In this document: piece by piece, positions 1-8,199 of the stretch
How the letters are laid out: each line of letters begins with the position of its first letter
Position numbering within the stretch: position 1 is the first letter of the stretch
Source: Thermoanaerobaculia bacterium
Lineage (GTDB): Bacteria; Acidobacteriota; Thermoanaerobaculia; Thermoanaerobaculales; Sulfomarinibacteraceae
Reading direction: 5' to 3'
Assembly: GCA_027061805.1 (NCBI GenBank)
Contig: JAMOWA010000020.1
Coordinates: forward strand, 1-56,246
DNA: 56,246 nucleotides
Made by a program: the position numbers and the translations under genes
The notes under the pieces: generated by a model
What the model saw: the letters and a program-made list of their open reading frames with translations, nothing else
Told to the model about the DNA's origin: nothing
The model's database searches: none

Positions 1-17
1 GGGGAAGGAGGTGCCGC

Positions 18-1241
18 ATGACCGTCTGGAGAGCGATCCGCCCGCTGGACGTGCTCTACCTTCGGGGCAACCGGCTGTTCGGCGCGGCGGCGGGGCACTC
101 GGAGGCGTTGATGCCGCCGTGGCCGTCGGTGTTCGCCGGGGCGATCCGGAGCCGGATGCTGGTGGACGCCGGAGTGGATCTCGGCCGGTTCACGAACGAG
201 GATGCCTCACCGCCGGCAGGGCTCGGTGGTGTGCTGGGAACGCCCGCGGAACCGGGCACCTTCCGGGTCGCCCACGTGGCGCTGCTCGCGCCCGGGAAGG
301 ACGGCGAGCCGGGAGAACCCGTCTTCCCCCTCCCAGCCGACCTCGTGGTGGTCCGTGAGTCCGGAAAGGCGGCTTCCGGCTGCGGAGGAGACGAGAAACG
401 GTCCCGCGACGGTCTGGAGGTGCACCGCCTGGTCCCGAGCCCCTGGCCCGATGCCATCGCGACCTCGGCGGCCCCGCAGCGGGCCCTCGCGTTGCGGCTG
501 TCAAGACCCGCGAAGCCGGAAACGGGATGGTGGCTCGACCTCGACGGGTACGAGACCTGGCTTGCGGGCGAGACGCCCTCCCCGGAGCGGCTCGTGGCGG
601 TCCGGGATCTCTGGAAGACCGACCTGCGGCTCGGCATCGCGCTCGACGACGCCAGCCGGACGTCGGCGACAGGCCAGCTCTACACCTCGGACGCCGTGGC
701 CATGGCCCGGGGGGCCGGGTTCCTCGTGGGGATCGAGGGGGCCTCCGATGGAGACGTCCCCTCGGAGGGGCTGCTCCGGCTCGGCGGTGATGGCCGCGGG
801 GCGGAGATCACGGCGTGGAGCGGCCCCGTGCCCGGCGATCCCGGGGTGCGCCCCGGCGAGCCGTTCGTGCTCTTCCTCGAGACGCCGGGGCTGTTCCCGG
901 ACGGCTGGGTCCCGCCCGGGGTGGATCCGGAGAGCCTCCGGCTGGAGGCGGACGGCCTCACCGCCCGTCTCGCCGCCGCCGCCGTGCCGCGGGCGCAGGT
1001 GGTGTCGGGGTGGGACGTGGCGGCGCACCGGCCCAAGCCCGCCCAGCGGGCCGTGCCCGCCGGGGCGGTCTACTGCTTCGACCGGGTGTCCGGCGATCCG
1101 GCGGCATCCGTGGAGAGCCTCTGGCGGCTGATCGAGGCGCGGCTCGGCGGAGGCTGGGACACGGTCTGGAAACAGCGCCGCGCCGAGGGGTTCAACGCCG
1201 TGCGCCTCGGCCGCTGGCCGGGAGAGGCCGGCCGTGACTGA
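18..1241 (+). CDS. cmr3: Type III-B CRISPR RAMP protein Cmr3
   Basis: Cmr3 is a RAMP subunit of the Cmr effector complex; with Cmr2/Cas10 it caps the 5' handle end of the crRNA. The 407-residue product begins with the family's typical strand and loop (IRPLDVLYLRGNRLFG, then MPPWPSVFAGAIRSRML), which is the RAMP fold's first strand and conserved helix. The C-terminus has a glycine-rich loop (GGGWDTVWKQ) as in other Cmr3 proteins. The ATG at 18 is preceded by a strong AAGGAGGTG ribosome binding site, so the start is secure. cmr2/cas10 should lie immediately upstream, outside the window. The next Cmr gene does not follow directly: about 280 bp of repeat-bearing DNA separates it from cmr4, which is unusual for a Cmr operon. 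Confidence 0.88.
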   Translation: MTVWRAIRPLDVLYLRGNRLFGAAAGHSEALMPPWPSVFAGAIRSRMLVDAGVDLGRFTNEDASPPAGLGGVLGTPAEPGTFRVAHVALLAPGKDGEPGEPVFPLPADLVVVRESGKAASGCGGDEKRSRDGLEVHRLVPSPWPDAIATSAAPQRALALRLSRPAKPETGWWLDLDGYETWLAGETPSPERLVAVRDLWKTDLRLGIALDDASRTSATGQLYTSDAVAMARGAGFLVGIEGASDGDVPSEGLLRLGGDGRGAEITAWSGPVPGDPGVRPGEPFVLFLETPGLFPDGWVPPGVDPESLRLEADGLTARLAAAAVPRAQVVSGWDVAAHRPKPAQRAVPAGAVYCFDRVSGDPAASVESLWRLIEARLGGGWDTVWKQRRAEGFNAVRLGRWPGEAGRD

Positions 1242-1329
1242 GCCTCGCCCGCGCGGCTCGATCGTGGAGCGCGGACCTCGGTCCGTGGGGAAGGGAATGG
1301 TCCCGGTGCTCTCCGTGCCGATTGAGGAA

Positions 1330-1462
1330 TGCGGGCTGAAGCCCGCGCTCCCACGGGGCCTTCGTGGAGCGCGGGCTTCAGCCCGCCATCACCGAGGTTG
1401 TGGCGGAGGAGCTGCGCGCGGCGGCCACAAAGGCCCCCTCGGAGCGCGGGTTTCAGCCCGCA
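1330..1462. repeat. Palindromic REP-like cluster between cmr3 and cmr4 (3 copies)
   Basis: The gap 1242-1519 contains three copies of a 22-bp palindromic element whose core is GCGGGCTGAAGCCCGC plus GCTCC. One copy reads forward (1330-1351) and two read in reverse (1366-1387 and 1441-1462, the last with one C-to-T change). The first two are arranged head to head, as in bacterial interspersed mosaic elements, and could form a long hairpin in RNA between cmr3 and cmr4. No gene is visible in the gap. Confidence 0.9.
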
Positions 1463-1519
1463 AGATTTCCGTGGGGATTCGAGAAGAACACGACGGACAG
1501 ATTGCGAGGAGGTGAATCC

Positions 1520-2440
1520 ATGTTCGAAGTGAAGCAACCACTGTTCATCTACTGCATCAGCCCGGTCCACATGGGCGCGGGCACGGCGCTGGGCGCCGTG
1601 GACAACCCGATCCAGCGGGAGGTCCACACGGGGCATCCGAACATGGCGGGGTCGGGCCTCAAGGGCGCGTTCCGGGATGTCTTCGAGGCTGCCACGAGCA
1701 AGGCCGAGGCCAACGCGATCTTCGGTCCCGCGGGAGAGGGGGCCAACGCCTCCGACCACGCCGGGGCGATCTCCTTCGCCGACGCCCAGCTCGTGCTGTT
1801 CCCGGTCCGGTCGCTGCGCCGTTCCTTCGTCTACGCCACCTGCCCCACCGCCCTGGGACGGCTCCAGCGGCTGCTCGCGATCGCCGGGATCGAGGATGCG
1901 AAAAGCTGGAGCATCCCCGACGTGACGGACGATCACTGCGTCGTCGTCGAGGGTTCGAAAGCCGTTGCAGACGGGAAACTCGTCCTCGAGGCGTACCAGT
2001 TCGAGGCCAGGTCCGATGCCGCGCTGAAGAACATCGCCAAGTGGCTCGCGGACAACGCGCTGCCGGCCGATGAGGGAACCGCCTACTTCCGGTCCAAGCT
2101 GGAATCGGACCTCGTGCTGCTTTCCGACGAGCGGTTCAACCACTTCGTCCGCCACGCCACGCTCGTGGAGCCCCACGTGCGGATCTCCGATGAGAGCGGC
2201 ACGGCGGATGACGGCGGGCTCTTCTACACCGAGAACCTGCCGCCCGAGTCGCTGCTGGTCTCCCTCGCCATGGCCTCCAAGCAGCGGGTGAAGAAGGGGA
2301 ACAGCGACGGCGATGGGAAGTCAGCGGCCGAGGTCCTGAAAGCGGTCCGGGGCTCCATCGACGGGGAGCTCGTCCAGGTGGGCGGCGACGCCACCACCGG
2401 CCGCGGCCAGGTGGTGCTGCGCTTCGCGGGAGGTGCGTGA
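1520..2440 (+). CDS. cmr4: Type III-B CRISPR RAMP protein Cmr4 (backbone, target-RNA cleavage)
   Basis: Cmr4 forms the repeated backbone of the Cmr complex and cuts target RNA every six nucleotides. The 306-residue product starts with the family hallmark: CISPVHMGAG, then VDNPIQRE, then GSGLKGAFRD. Asp28 in VDNPIQRE is at the position of the catalytic aspartate known in Cmr4 proteins, so the subunit looks active. The C-terminal GDATTGRGQV is the usual RAMP glycine-rich loop. The ATG at 1520 follows GAGGAGGTG; reading could extend upstream to 1364, but that part is repeat DNA and was excluded. The stop overlaps the start of cmr5 by one base (TGATG), indicating translational coupling. Confidence 0.92.
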   Translation: MFEVKQPLFIYCISPVHMGAGTALGAVDNPIQREVHTGHPNMAGSGLKGAFRDVFEAATSKAEANAIFGPAGEGANASDHAGAISFADAQLVLFPVRSLRRSFVYATCPTALGRLQRLLAIAGIEDAKSWSIPDVTDDHCVVVEGSKAVADGKLVLEAYQFEARSDAALKNIAKWLADNALPADEGTAYFRSKLESDLVLLSDERFNHFVRHATLVEPHVRISDESGTADDGGLFYTENLPPESLLVSLAMASKQRVKKGNSDGDGKSAAEVLKAVRGSIDGELVQVGGDATTGRGQVVLRFAGGA

Positions 2441-2829
2441 TGGCGGGCAAGAAGACGATGCAGACCCTCGACCAGGAACGGGCGGCGTTCGCGTGGCAGA
2501 AGGTGGCCGAGGCAAAGACAAAGCTGGGCGACAAGAGAAAGTTCGACAACTACACCAACCTGGCCAAGTCGGCACCAGCGCTCATCATGGGCAACGGTCT
2601 CATGGCGACACTCGCGTTCTTCCAGCAGAAGAGCGAAGAGTCCCGGGTTCTCAACGGTGCGATCTGCGGCTGGCTTGTGAAGAGCACCGCCTTCATCATG
2701 GGCTCCGAATACGCAACCGTGATGGAAGGTCTCCACGGCGCCGACGCCGCTCAGTACCTCCACGCCACCGAGGAGGCGCTCGAGATCCTCCGCTGGATCC
2801 GGCAGTTCGCGCCGACGCTGAAGGGGTGA
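2440..2829 (+). CDS. cmr5: Type III-B CRISPR small subunit Cmr5
   Basis: Cmr5 is the small helical subunit that lines the crRNA-target duplex in the Cmr complex. The product has 129 residues, the usual size, is predicted to be all helical, and has the family opening (LDQERAAFAWQKV) and the conserved KYxxLAKSAP-like segment (NYTNLAKSAPALIMGNGL) that places it confidently. I use the ATG at 2440, which overlaps the cmr4 stop; an in-frame GTG lies one codon earlier. It sits between cmr4 and cmr6 as in many Cmr operons, with only four bases before cmr6. Confidence 0.9.
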   Translation: MAGKKTMQTLDQERAAFAWQKVAEAKTKLGDKRKFDNYTNLAKSAPALIMGNGLMATLAFFQQKSEESRVLNGAICGWLVKSTAFIMGSEYATVMEGLHGADAAQYLHATEEALEILRWIRQFAPTLKG

Positions 2830-2833
2830 GGCC

Positions 2834-4249
2834 ATGCGAGCAGCGGTACCGAAAAAGGTGGGTACGGACTTCTCCAAGGCGCCGCCAGGCCACCGGTTCC
2901 GGCTGTACTTCGAGGTCTGGAACGACGGTTGGACCATTGACTCCCAGAAAAAGAAGGACGCGGTGGCCAGGGTCCTGGACATGGGCCCTGCACGTGAGAT
3001 CGTCGAGGCCCTGAACGCCCGCTCCCGGCACTTCGGTGAAGGGGTCTTTCGCCTCGATGCCGTCGCCACCGCCCCCTTCGTCACCGGGATGGGGATGGAG
3101 CACCCGCTGGAGAACGGCTTCGCCTTCCTCGATCCCTACGGCGTGCCCTACCTGCCGGGAAGCTCGGTCAAGGGCGTGCTGCGCCGCGCCGCCGAGGAGC
3201 TGGCGCTCTTCGAGGCGGACAGCCGGGGCTGGACCCTGGCCGCCGTCTGGTGGCTCTTCGGCTTCGACGCGAGCAGCGGCTTCTTCGGCCGGGGAAAGAA
3301 GGACGATCCCGAGCCGATCCGCGAGGAACGCGAGCGCTGGCACGGGGCCTACCGCAAATGGAGCGCGGGCTTCAGCCCGCAGACACCCCCCGGCGAATCC
3401 GGAAGCGCGGCCCCCGGCCCGCACGATCCCGGCGGCATCCTCGAGGCGTTTCGCAGACTCGTCGATCGCGGTGGCAAGCTCGGCACGACCGCGGCCGACT
3501 TCCTGCAGGCGCTCGAGGAAGACGCCTCCGCCCGCAACTCCATCCACACCCGCGGCTCCCTGGGCTTCCGCGACGTGATCCCCCTTCCGGGGAAGGGCGA
3601 CACAGCCAACCTGCGTGTGGACATCATGAACCCGCACTACACCCACTACTACCAGGGCAAGGAGCCGCCCCACGACGCGGGCAGCCCCAACCCGATCTTC
3701 TACCTGACCGTCCCGCCCGGCTGGCGGTTCCCCTTCACCGTGGACCTCCTGCCGGTCCGGGGCCTTCCAGCCTGGTTCACCGAGGAGACCGAAGGCGTCC
3801 CCCGCTGGCAGGCCCTCCTCCACGCCGCCTTCGAGCACGCCTTCGACTGGCTCGGCTTCGGCGCCAAGACCAGCCTGGGGTATGGGGGGATGGACGTGGA
3901 CCGGGAGGCGGAGGAACGGGCTCGGAAGGAGGCGGAAGCGAGACAGCGGGAGGAGGAGCGGCGGCAGAGGGAGGAAGAGGAGCGCCGTGCGCGGGAAGAG
4001 GAGGAGGCAAGGCTCGCTGCCATGACCCCACTGGAGAGAGAGCTGGAGAAGCTGCAATCGGCGGACCACGACGGATTCATCGAAGTCTTCCGGGAGCTCG
4101 ACAGGTTCGAGGGCGAGGAGCAGAGACGTCTTGCTGAGGCGCTCAAGGGATGGATGCAGGAACACGGTGAATGGAAGATCAAGAAGAAGAAGGGGAAGAA
4201 GTGGGACCGTGTCAGAACGATCAAGGAGATCCTCGGGGAGGCGACATGA
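2834..4249 (+). CDS. cmr6: Type III-B CRISPR RAMP protein Cmr6 with charged C-terminal extension
   Basis: Cmr6 is a RAMP subunit at the 3' end of the crRNA in the Cmr complex. Residues about 70-110 contain the diagnostic RAMP stretch (TGMGMEHPLENG, then PYLPGSSVKGVLRRA) and LGFGAKTSLGYGG is the glycine-rich loop near residue 345. At 471 residues it is much longer than usual. After the RAMP core comes a highly charged Glu/Arg helix (about residues 355-398), probably a coiled coil, and a lysine-rich tail ending near the stop. Residues 176-183 (WSAGFSPQ) are encoded by a complete copy of the local palindromic repeat, followed by a Pro/Gly/Ser-rich linker, so a repeat has been tolerated inside the gene. 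The stop overlaps cmr1 by four bases (ATGA). Confidence 0.88.
   Translation: MRAAVPKKVGTDFSKAPPGHRFRLYFEVWNDGWTIDSQKKKDAVARVLDMGPAREIVEALNARSRHFGEGVFRLDAVATAPFVTGMGMEHPLENGFAFLDPYGVPYLPGSSVKGVLRRAAEELALFEADSRGWTLAAVWWLFGFDASSGFFGRGKKDDPEPIREERERWHGAYRKWSAGFSPQTPPGESGSAAPGPHDPGGILEAFRRLVDRGGKLGTTAADFLQALEEDASARNSIHTRGSLGFRDVIPLPGKGDTANLRVDIMNPHYTHYYQGKEPPHDAGSPNPIFYLTVPPGWRFPFTVDLLPVRGLPAWFTEETEGVPRWQALLHAAFEHAFDWLGFGAKTSLGYGGMDVDREAEERARKEAEARQREEERRQREEEERRAREEEEARLAAMTPLERELEKLQSADHDGFIEVFRELDRFEGEEQRRLAEALKGWMQEHGEWKIKKKKGKKWDRVRTIKEILGEAT
3360..3381 (-). repeat. REP-like palindrome inside the cmr6 reading frame
   Basis: A full reverse-orientation copy of the 22-bp locus repeat (core GCGGGCTTCAGCCCGC) lies in frame within cmr6. 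It encodes WSAGFSPQ and does not interrupt translation. Confidence 0.9.
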
Positions 4250-5355
4250 AGACGCGAGCCGTCACGCTGGAGTTCGTCACGCCCGCGTTTCTGGGCGGGG
4301 CGGACCAGTCCTCCGAATGGCGCACGCCGCCGATCAAGGCGATGCTCCGCCAGTGGTGGAGGATCTGGGCCGCCTCGGGAAGCCGGTACAACTGGAAAGC
4401 GGTGCGGGAGATCGAGGGCGTCATCTTCGGTCATGCCGCGCTCGAACACAACGGAAAGGCCTGGCACATCAGGAGCCCGGTCAGGCTCCGGTTGAGACCA
4501 GTCCGCACCGATTGGATCGAAGACTGGTCTCCCACCGGGAAGGTCCATCATCCGGAAGTGGGCAAAGGGCCCAATGGCATGGACGTTGGCGCCGACCTGT
4601 ACCTCGGCTACGGTCCGCTGGCGTACCAGAAGGGCCCGGGCACGGTGCTGAAGGCGCCTCCCGCCCTCGGCCCAGGATCCTCGGGCGAGCTGCTCCTTCG
4701 CTATCCGGAGACGCTCCCGGTGGACGAGTTCACCTCCGTCGATGTGGATGCCGGGCTCTCGGCTGCGTTGCATCTCGCACACCTCTTCGGCACGGTGGGC
4801 TCCCGGAGCCGGAACGGCTGGGGTTCTTTCGAGCTCTCGCATGATGGAAGGCCACTCTTGCTGGAGAACGACCTCCGCGATCTGGCACAGAAGTACGCGC
4901 GCCCCCTCGACAAATGTCTCGAGCTGGAATGGCCCCATGCCATCGGGACCGATGAGAAAGGGCTGCTCCTCTGGAGGACGAAGGCGGCATTCCGCACCTG
5001 GGGCGAGGTCATGAAGGAGCTCGCCCGGGTGAAAATCGCGTTCAGGACGGCGCTTGATCCTGGGGGCAGGCTCACCGACGTCAGGGAGCGACATGTTTTG
5101 GCTTATCCAGTGACAAACCACACTGTCAACAGTTGGGGAAAGAACTCTCGTCTTGCCAACCAGCTGCGTTTCAAGGTCCACCGCACCGGTGATGGGAGGT
5201 TCCAGGGTTGGGCGTACCACCTGCCGTGTGGTCTCCCGCAGACGCTCGTCGAGAAACTGTCGGCGGAGGAGCAGCGGAACGTCCGCCAGATGGAGGCCCG
5301 TACCTGGCGAAAGGTCCACGGAATCCTTGACGAGAACATGGATCGTTGGATGTGA
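4246..5355 (+). CDS. cmr1: Type III-B CRISPR RAMP protein Cmr1
   Basis: Cmr1 is the RAMP subunit that, with Cmr6, closes the 3' end of the Cmr effector. The 369-residue product opens with the family signature: LEFVTPAFLGGADQ, then EWRTPPIKAMLRQWWR, and a later glycine-rich segment GTVGSRSRNGWGSF. I chose the ATG at 4246 because it overlaps the cmr6 stop as ATGA and begins exactly at the conserved first strand; an in-frame ATG at 4171 would only add cmr6-overlapping sequence. It is the last gene of the cmr4-5-6-1 block. Immediately downstream is a cluster of palindromic repeats rather than another cas gene. Confidence 0.9.
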   Translation: MKTRAVTLEFVTPAFLGGADQSSEWRTPPIKAMLRQWWRIWAASGSRYNWKAVREIEGVIFGHAALEHNGKAWHIRSPVRLRLRPVRTDWIEDWSPTGKVHHPEVGKGPNGMDVGADLYLGYGPLAYQKGPGTVLKAPPALGPGSSGELLLRYPETLPVDEFTSVDVDAGLSAALHLAHLFGTVGSRSRNGWGSFELSHDGRPLLLENDLRDLAQKYARPLDKCLELEWPHAIGTDEKGLLLWRTKAAFRTWGEVMKELARVKIAFRTALDPGGRLTDVRERHVLAYPVTNHTVNSWGKNSRLANQLRFKVHRTGDGRFQGWAYHLPCGLPQTLVEKLSAEEQRNVRQMEARTWRKVHGILDENMDRWM

Positions 5356-5406
5356 CCCTCATGGCGCCTCCCCAACCACCCCGTTTTCTGTTGAGAACAT
5401 GCCGGA

Positions 5407-5506
5407 TGCGGGCTGAAGCCCGCGCTCCCCAAGGGGGTAAGTTCATGCGGGCTGAAGCCCGCGCTCCGTGGGGGGACGCTTCGGGGAGCGCGGGCTTCAG
5501 CCCGCA
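5407..5506. repeat. REP-like cluster between cmr1 and vapBC (3 copies)
   Basis: Three copies of the 22-bp palindromic repeat: forward at 5407-5428 and 5446-5467, reverse at 5485-5506. It lies between the convergent ends of cmr1 and vapC, where such hairpins could also act as transcription terminators. Confidence 0.9.
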
Positions 5507-5534
5507 TTGGAATCGCCCGGATTGGTCTTGCTCG

Positions 5535-5909
5535 TCAGCTTTTCATTCCGTCCCACCCGCACCCCAGCTCCGTGGCCGCCGCGGCCAGTTTCCGGTCGAG
5601 GGTCCACAGGGGGGCGGAGGCGAGGCGGGCGGAGGCCAGGAGGTGTACGTCGATCCAGCCAAGGCCGCGGCCGTGCAGGCCGTGGGATTCGAGCAGCGTG
5701 AGGGCCTCGTCGAAGGTGGCCACAGAGACCCGGGGCAGATCCTGGAGCAGTCCGAGGATCTCCGCGCGGTTTCGCAGTCCGCCGCAGGCGAGCTCGCCGA
5801 TCACGTGCTCGTGGCACAGGACCAGGCCCTCGTCGAGCAGACGGACGAGCCTGGCATTCCCCCGGCGCAGGTGGTCCACCCACACGGAGGTGTCCACCAG
5901 GACGATCAT
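5535..5909 (-). CDS. vapC: VapC-type PIN-domain toxin ribonuclease
   Basis: VapC toxins are PIN-domain, metal-dependent RNases, usually directed at tRNA or rRNA. The 124-residue product is full length for the family. It begins MIVLVDTSVWVDHLR with the first acidic PIN residue (Asp6), has the second acidic site in HVIGELACGGL, and the third in LGWIDVHLLASA, so the acidic triad looks intact. Its start overlaps the end of the upstream vapB by four bases, the usual antitoxin-toxin coupling. The pair sits on the opposite strand in the middle of the CRISPR locus, between cmr1 and the CARF RNase, with palindromic repeats on both sides. Confidence 0.88.
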   Translation of the reverse strand: MIVLVDTSVWVDHLRRGNARLVRLLDEGLVLCHEHVIGELACGGLRNRAEILGLLQDLPRVSVATFDEALTLLESHGLHGRGLGWIDVHLLASARLASAPLWTLDRKLAAAATELGCGWDGMKS

Positions 5910-6097
5910 GCGCTCCTGCGCCTCGGAGGCAGCTCGAGCTCCGGCTCGGTGCCGCCGAGGCGGGCGAGCCGGCGGGCGCTCTCCAGGGCGATCAGCGCCT
6001 CCAGGCCCCGGCGGACCAGCGCCGTCTTCTCCTCGATCCCCGTCAGCCTCCGGGCCTTCTCGAGGAGGTCGTCGTCGATGTTGAGGGTCGTTCTCAT
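5906..6097 (-). CDS. vapB: VapB-type antitoxin
   Basis: This 63-residue protein has the short N-terminal strand (MRTTLNIDDDLLEKARRLTG) and helix pair of VapB antitoxins that bind DNA as ribbon-helix-helix-like dimers; the C-terminal tail, rich in Arg and Pro, would wrap the toxin. I start at the ATG at 6097 because it begins the conserved MRTTLNID strand; longer readings run into palindromic repeat DNA. A good promoter lies directly upstream, with TTGACA and CATCTT boxes 17 bases apart. Antitoxins of this type normally repress their own promoter together with the toxin. Confidence 0.82.
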   Translation of the reverse strand: MRTTLNIDDDLLEKARRLTGIEEKTALVRRGLEALIALESARRLARLGGTEPELELPPRRRSA

Positions 6098-6104
6098 GCA
6101 GATC

Positions 6105-6133
6105 AAGATGCCTCTTTCGTGCATCATTGTCAA
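6105..6133 (-). promoter_or_regulatory. Predicted vapBC promoter (leaderless)
   Basis: On the minus strand a perfect TTGACA box (6128-6133) is followed after 17 bases by CATCTT (6105-6110). The -10 box ends only seven bases before the vapB ATG, so the transcript would begin at or next to the start codon. Confidence 0.5.
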
Positions 6134-6179
6134 TGGGAAACCCATGAGGAGCGTGCAGGGGGCCACGGGTGGCGACGGA

Positions 6180-6279
6180 TGCGGGCTGAAGCCCGCGCTC
6201 CGTGGGGAGGCTCTTCGGGGAGCGCGGGCTTCAGCCCGCATGAGTCTTCTCGACAACGGAGCGCGGGCTTCAGCCCGCA
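6180..6279. repeat. REP-like cluster between vapBC and the CARF RNase (3 copies)
   Basis: Copies of the 22-bp palindrome at 6180-6201 (forward), 6219-6240 and 6258-6279 (reverse). With the cluster at 5407-5506 it brackets the vapBC pair. Confidence 0.9.
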
Positions 6280-6385
6280 TTCCAAACATTCAATCGCACC
6301 ACGCCGTTCTCCGGTCCCCCGGAGAAACCCGGCCTCGCCCACGGTGGGAGGGACGGTGCATCGCCGATGACTTGGAGGTCGTGAC

Positions 6386-7750
6386 ATGACGGATATCCTG
6401 CTGATCAACCTCGGGAAAGGGAGCACCGCACTCCCGCCCCTCGGCTACGACAGGACCGTGTACCGGTTCGAGGAGGATGGTTTCGAGCTGGAGACCGTCG
6501 TCGCGGGACTGGCGCTGTGGAAACACCTTGTCCACACTAGTTCCGCTCCAGTGTCGGTGCGCTTTGCCGCCACGCGGGAGGCCTGGGAGGGGAAGGAAAA
6601 GGCCATCCGAGAGGAGGTGGCCGCGGTGGGGCTCGATGCGGCGGCGCTGGGGCCTCCGTTCTTCGTGGAGATACCGCGGAGCATTGAGGGTCTCTGGTCC
6701 GTCCTGCCCCACCTGGAGGAATGGGCTGAACAGCACCGGGAAGACGGAGAGCCGCCGGTCCTCCACATGGACCTGACCCACGCCTGGCGCGCCATCCCAA
6801 TCTCGCAACCCTGGCTCGCCCTGTTCCTCCAGCGGATCGGCTTCGTCGAGATCGGCGTGATGGGGTATGGGGCGTACGTCCCGAATCAGCCGCCGGCGCC
6901 CTACATCGACCTCTCGGCGGTGATGGGGCTCGCGGAATGGGCCGCGGGGGTTCGCGACTTCGAGCGCTACGGGCGGGCGGGAACATTGCGTGAGCTGATG
7001 GATGGTCAGAGTCAGCGTTGGACGAGGGACGTCTTCGTGACCGGTAAGAAACGGGATCTCGAGGGTGCCCTGACGTACCTGAGGACCCTGGTGAACGCGG
7101 CCAAGGCCATGGAAGCCTTTCTCCCGGCAGGTCTTCCCATCGAGCTGGGGTTGGAGGCGCGGGGGGCCCTCGGAAGCTCCTCTGGCGAGGATCTTGCGGC
7201 TGGGCTGGAGCGTCTGGTCCCTGGAATGGGTCCCCTGGGGGAAAGGCTTCATCGAGCGGCGTCACGTTTCGCATGGAGAGGGGCCGTGCCTTCGAAGGGA
7301 GAGAAGGAGAAACGCGCACGGCTCGACGTGGGGGAAATCGAGCGCGAGCTGGACCTCGTGGAGTACTGGACCGAGCTTGGTGCGGTGGGAGAGGCCCTTC
7401 GTGCGTTGCGGGAGCTCATGGTCAACCGGGTGCTTCTGGCACGGGGGATGCAAACGAGATGGTTGTGTCCTGAGAACCGGAAAGCTGCGGAGAGCGCCTT
7501 GAACAGCATCCGGCCAACCAAGGATAGCCCTTGCTACTCCAGCCTGCCCGATCGGCTGCGAACGCTTGGAGGCCTCTGGCACGAAGTCTGCGAGGAGCGC
7601 AACGCCTTCGCCCACGCCGGGATGAAACCGGGCGCGGTCAGGGTTCGCGACAAGAAAGATCGGCTCCGCGGTTTCATCGAGCGCTTCAACGAGCTCGATG
7701 AACAGGGGGATGGTTTGTGGAAGCTCCGCGGTTCGCCGGAGGATGTGTGA
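6386..7750 (+). CDS. Csx1/Csx2-like CARF-HEPN ribonuclease (TM1812 family)
   Basis: Proteins of this type are ancillary RNases of type III CRISPR systems: the N-terminal CARF domain binds cyclic oligoadenylate made by Cas10 and switches on a C-terminal HEPN RNase. The 454-residue product starts with a Rossmann-like strand (DILLINLGKG) and has DLTHAWRAIP at about residues 129-138, the conserved DxTHxxR-type motif of the TM1812/Csx2 branch. The HEPN active site is visible as R405-N-A-F-A-H410, an Rx4H motif, so the nuclease should be active. The ATG at 6386 has a GGAGGT site upstream. The gene stands alone between two palindromic repeat clusters. Family is clear; whether it should be named csx1 or csx2 is not. 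Confidence 0.82.
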   Translation: MTDILLINLGKGSTALPPLGYDRTVYRFEEDGFELETVVAGLALWKHLVHTSSAPVSVRFAATREAWEGKEKAIREEVAAVGLDAAALGPPFFVEIPRSIEGLWSVLPHLEEWAEQHREDGEPPVLHMDLTHAWRAIPISQPWLALFLQRIGFVEIGVMGYGAYVPNQPPAPYIDLSAVMGLAEWAAGVRDFERYGRAGTLRELMDGQSQRWTRDVFVTGKKRDLEGALTYLRTLVNAAKAMEAFLPAGLPIELGLEARGALGSSSGEDLAAGLERLVPGMGPLGERLHRAASRFAWRGAVPSKGEKEKRARLDVGEIERELDLVEYWTELGAVGEALRALRELMVNRVLLARGMQTRWLCPENRKAAESALNSIRPTKDSPCYSSLPDRLRTLGGLWHEVCEERNAFAHAGMKPGAVRVRDKKDRLRGFIERFNELDEQGDGLWKLRGSPEDV

Positions 7751-7869
7751 TTCGACACCGTGATCGCCTCGTGGTCTCGTTCTTTCCGAAGCGTGGACGC
7801 GCTGCCCTGCGGAGCTGTTCCGGAGCACGGGCGTCAGTTCGCAAACGACGACATCGTTGGGAAAGGCAA

Positions 7870-8117
7870 TGCGGGCTGAAGCCTGCGCTTTGCAGGGAAG
7901 AAGGATTATGCGGGCTGAAGCCCGCGCTCCGATGGGTCGGACCGCCGGGTGAGGCCGCCACGGAGTGTCCGCAGGGATGCCGTGGACGGCGGCTGTGAAA
8001 GAAGCGGGAGGCGACGTTGCAGGGCCTCTTGGGTTCGACACGGCAAGAGAGCGACATGCGGGCTGAAGCCCGCGCTCCCTGAAAGATGTCCCCACGGAGC
8101 GCGGGCTTCAGCCCGCA
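7870..8117. repeat. REP-like cluster between CARF RNase and primase-polymerase (4 copies)
   Basis: The 449-bp gap 7751-8199 has four copies of the 22-bp palindrome: 7870-7891 (degenerate), 7909-7930 and 8057-8078 (forward) and 8096-8117 (reverse). I see no gene in the gap. Confidence 0.85.
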
Positions 8118-8199
8118 TCGTTCCATGTGGTGGTGGAATGGCGGTGAAACGTCGCGAGCCTTGGCCGGTGCCGGCTGACCGTGGAAAGGAGGCCCAATC

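Noticed and set aside
1-17. Apparent absence of cmr2/cas10
   Set aside because: The window starts 17 bases before cmr3; the gene is expected just outside, so no conclusion about loss is possible.
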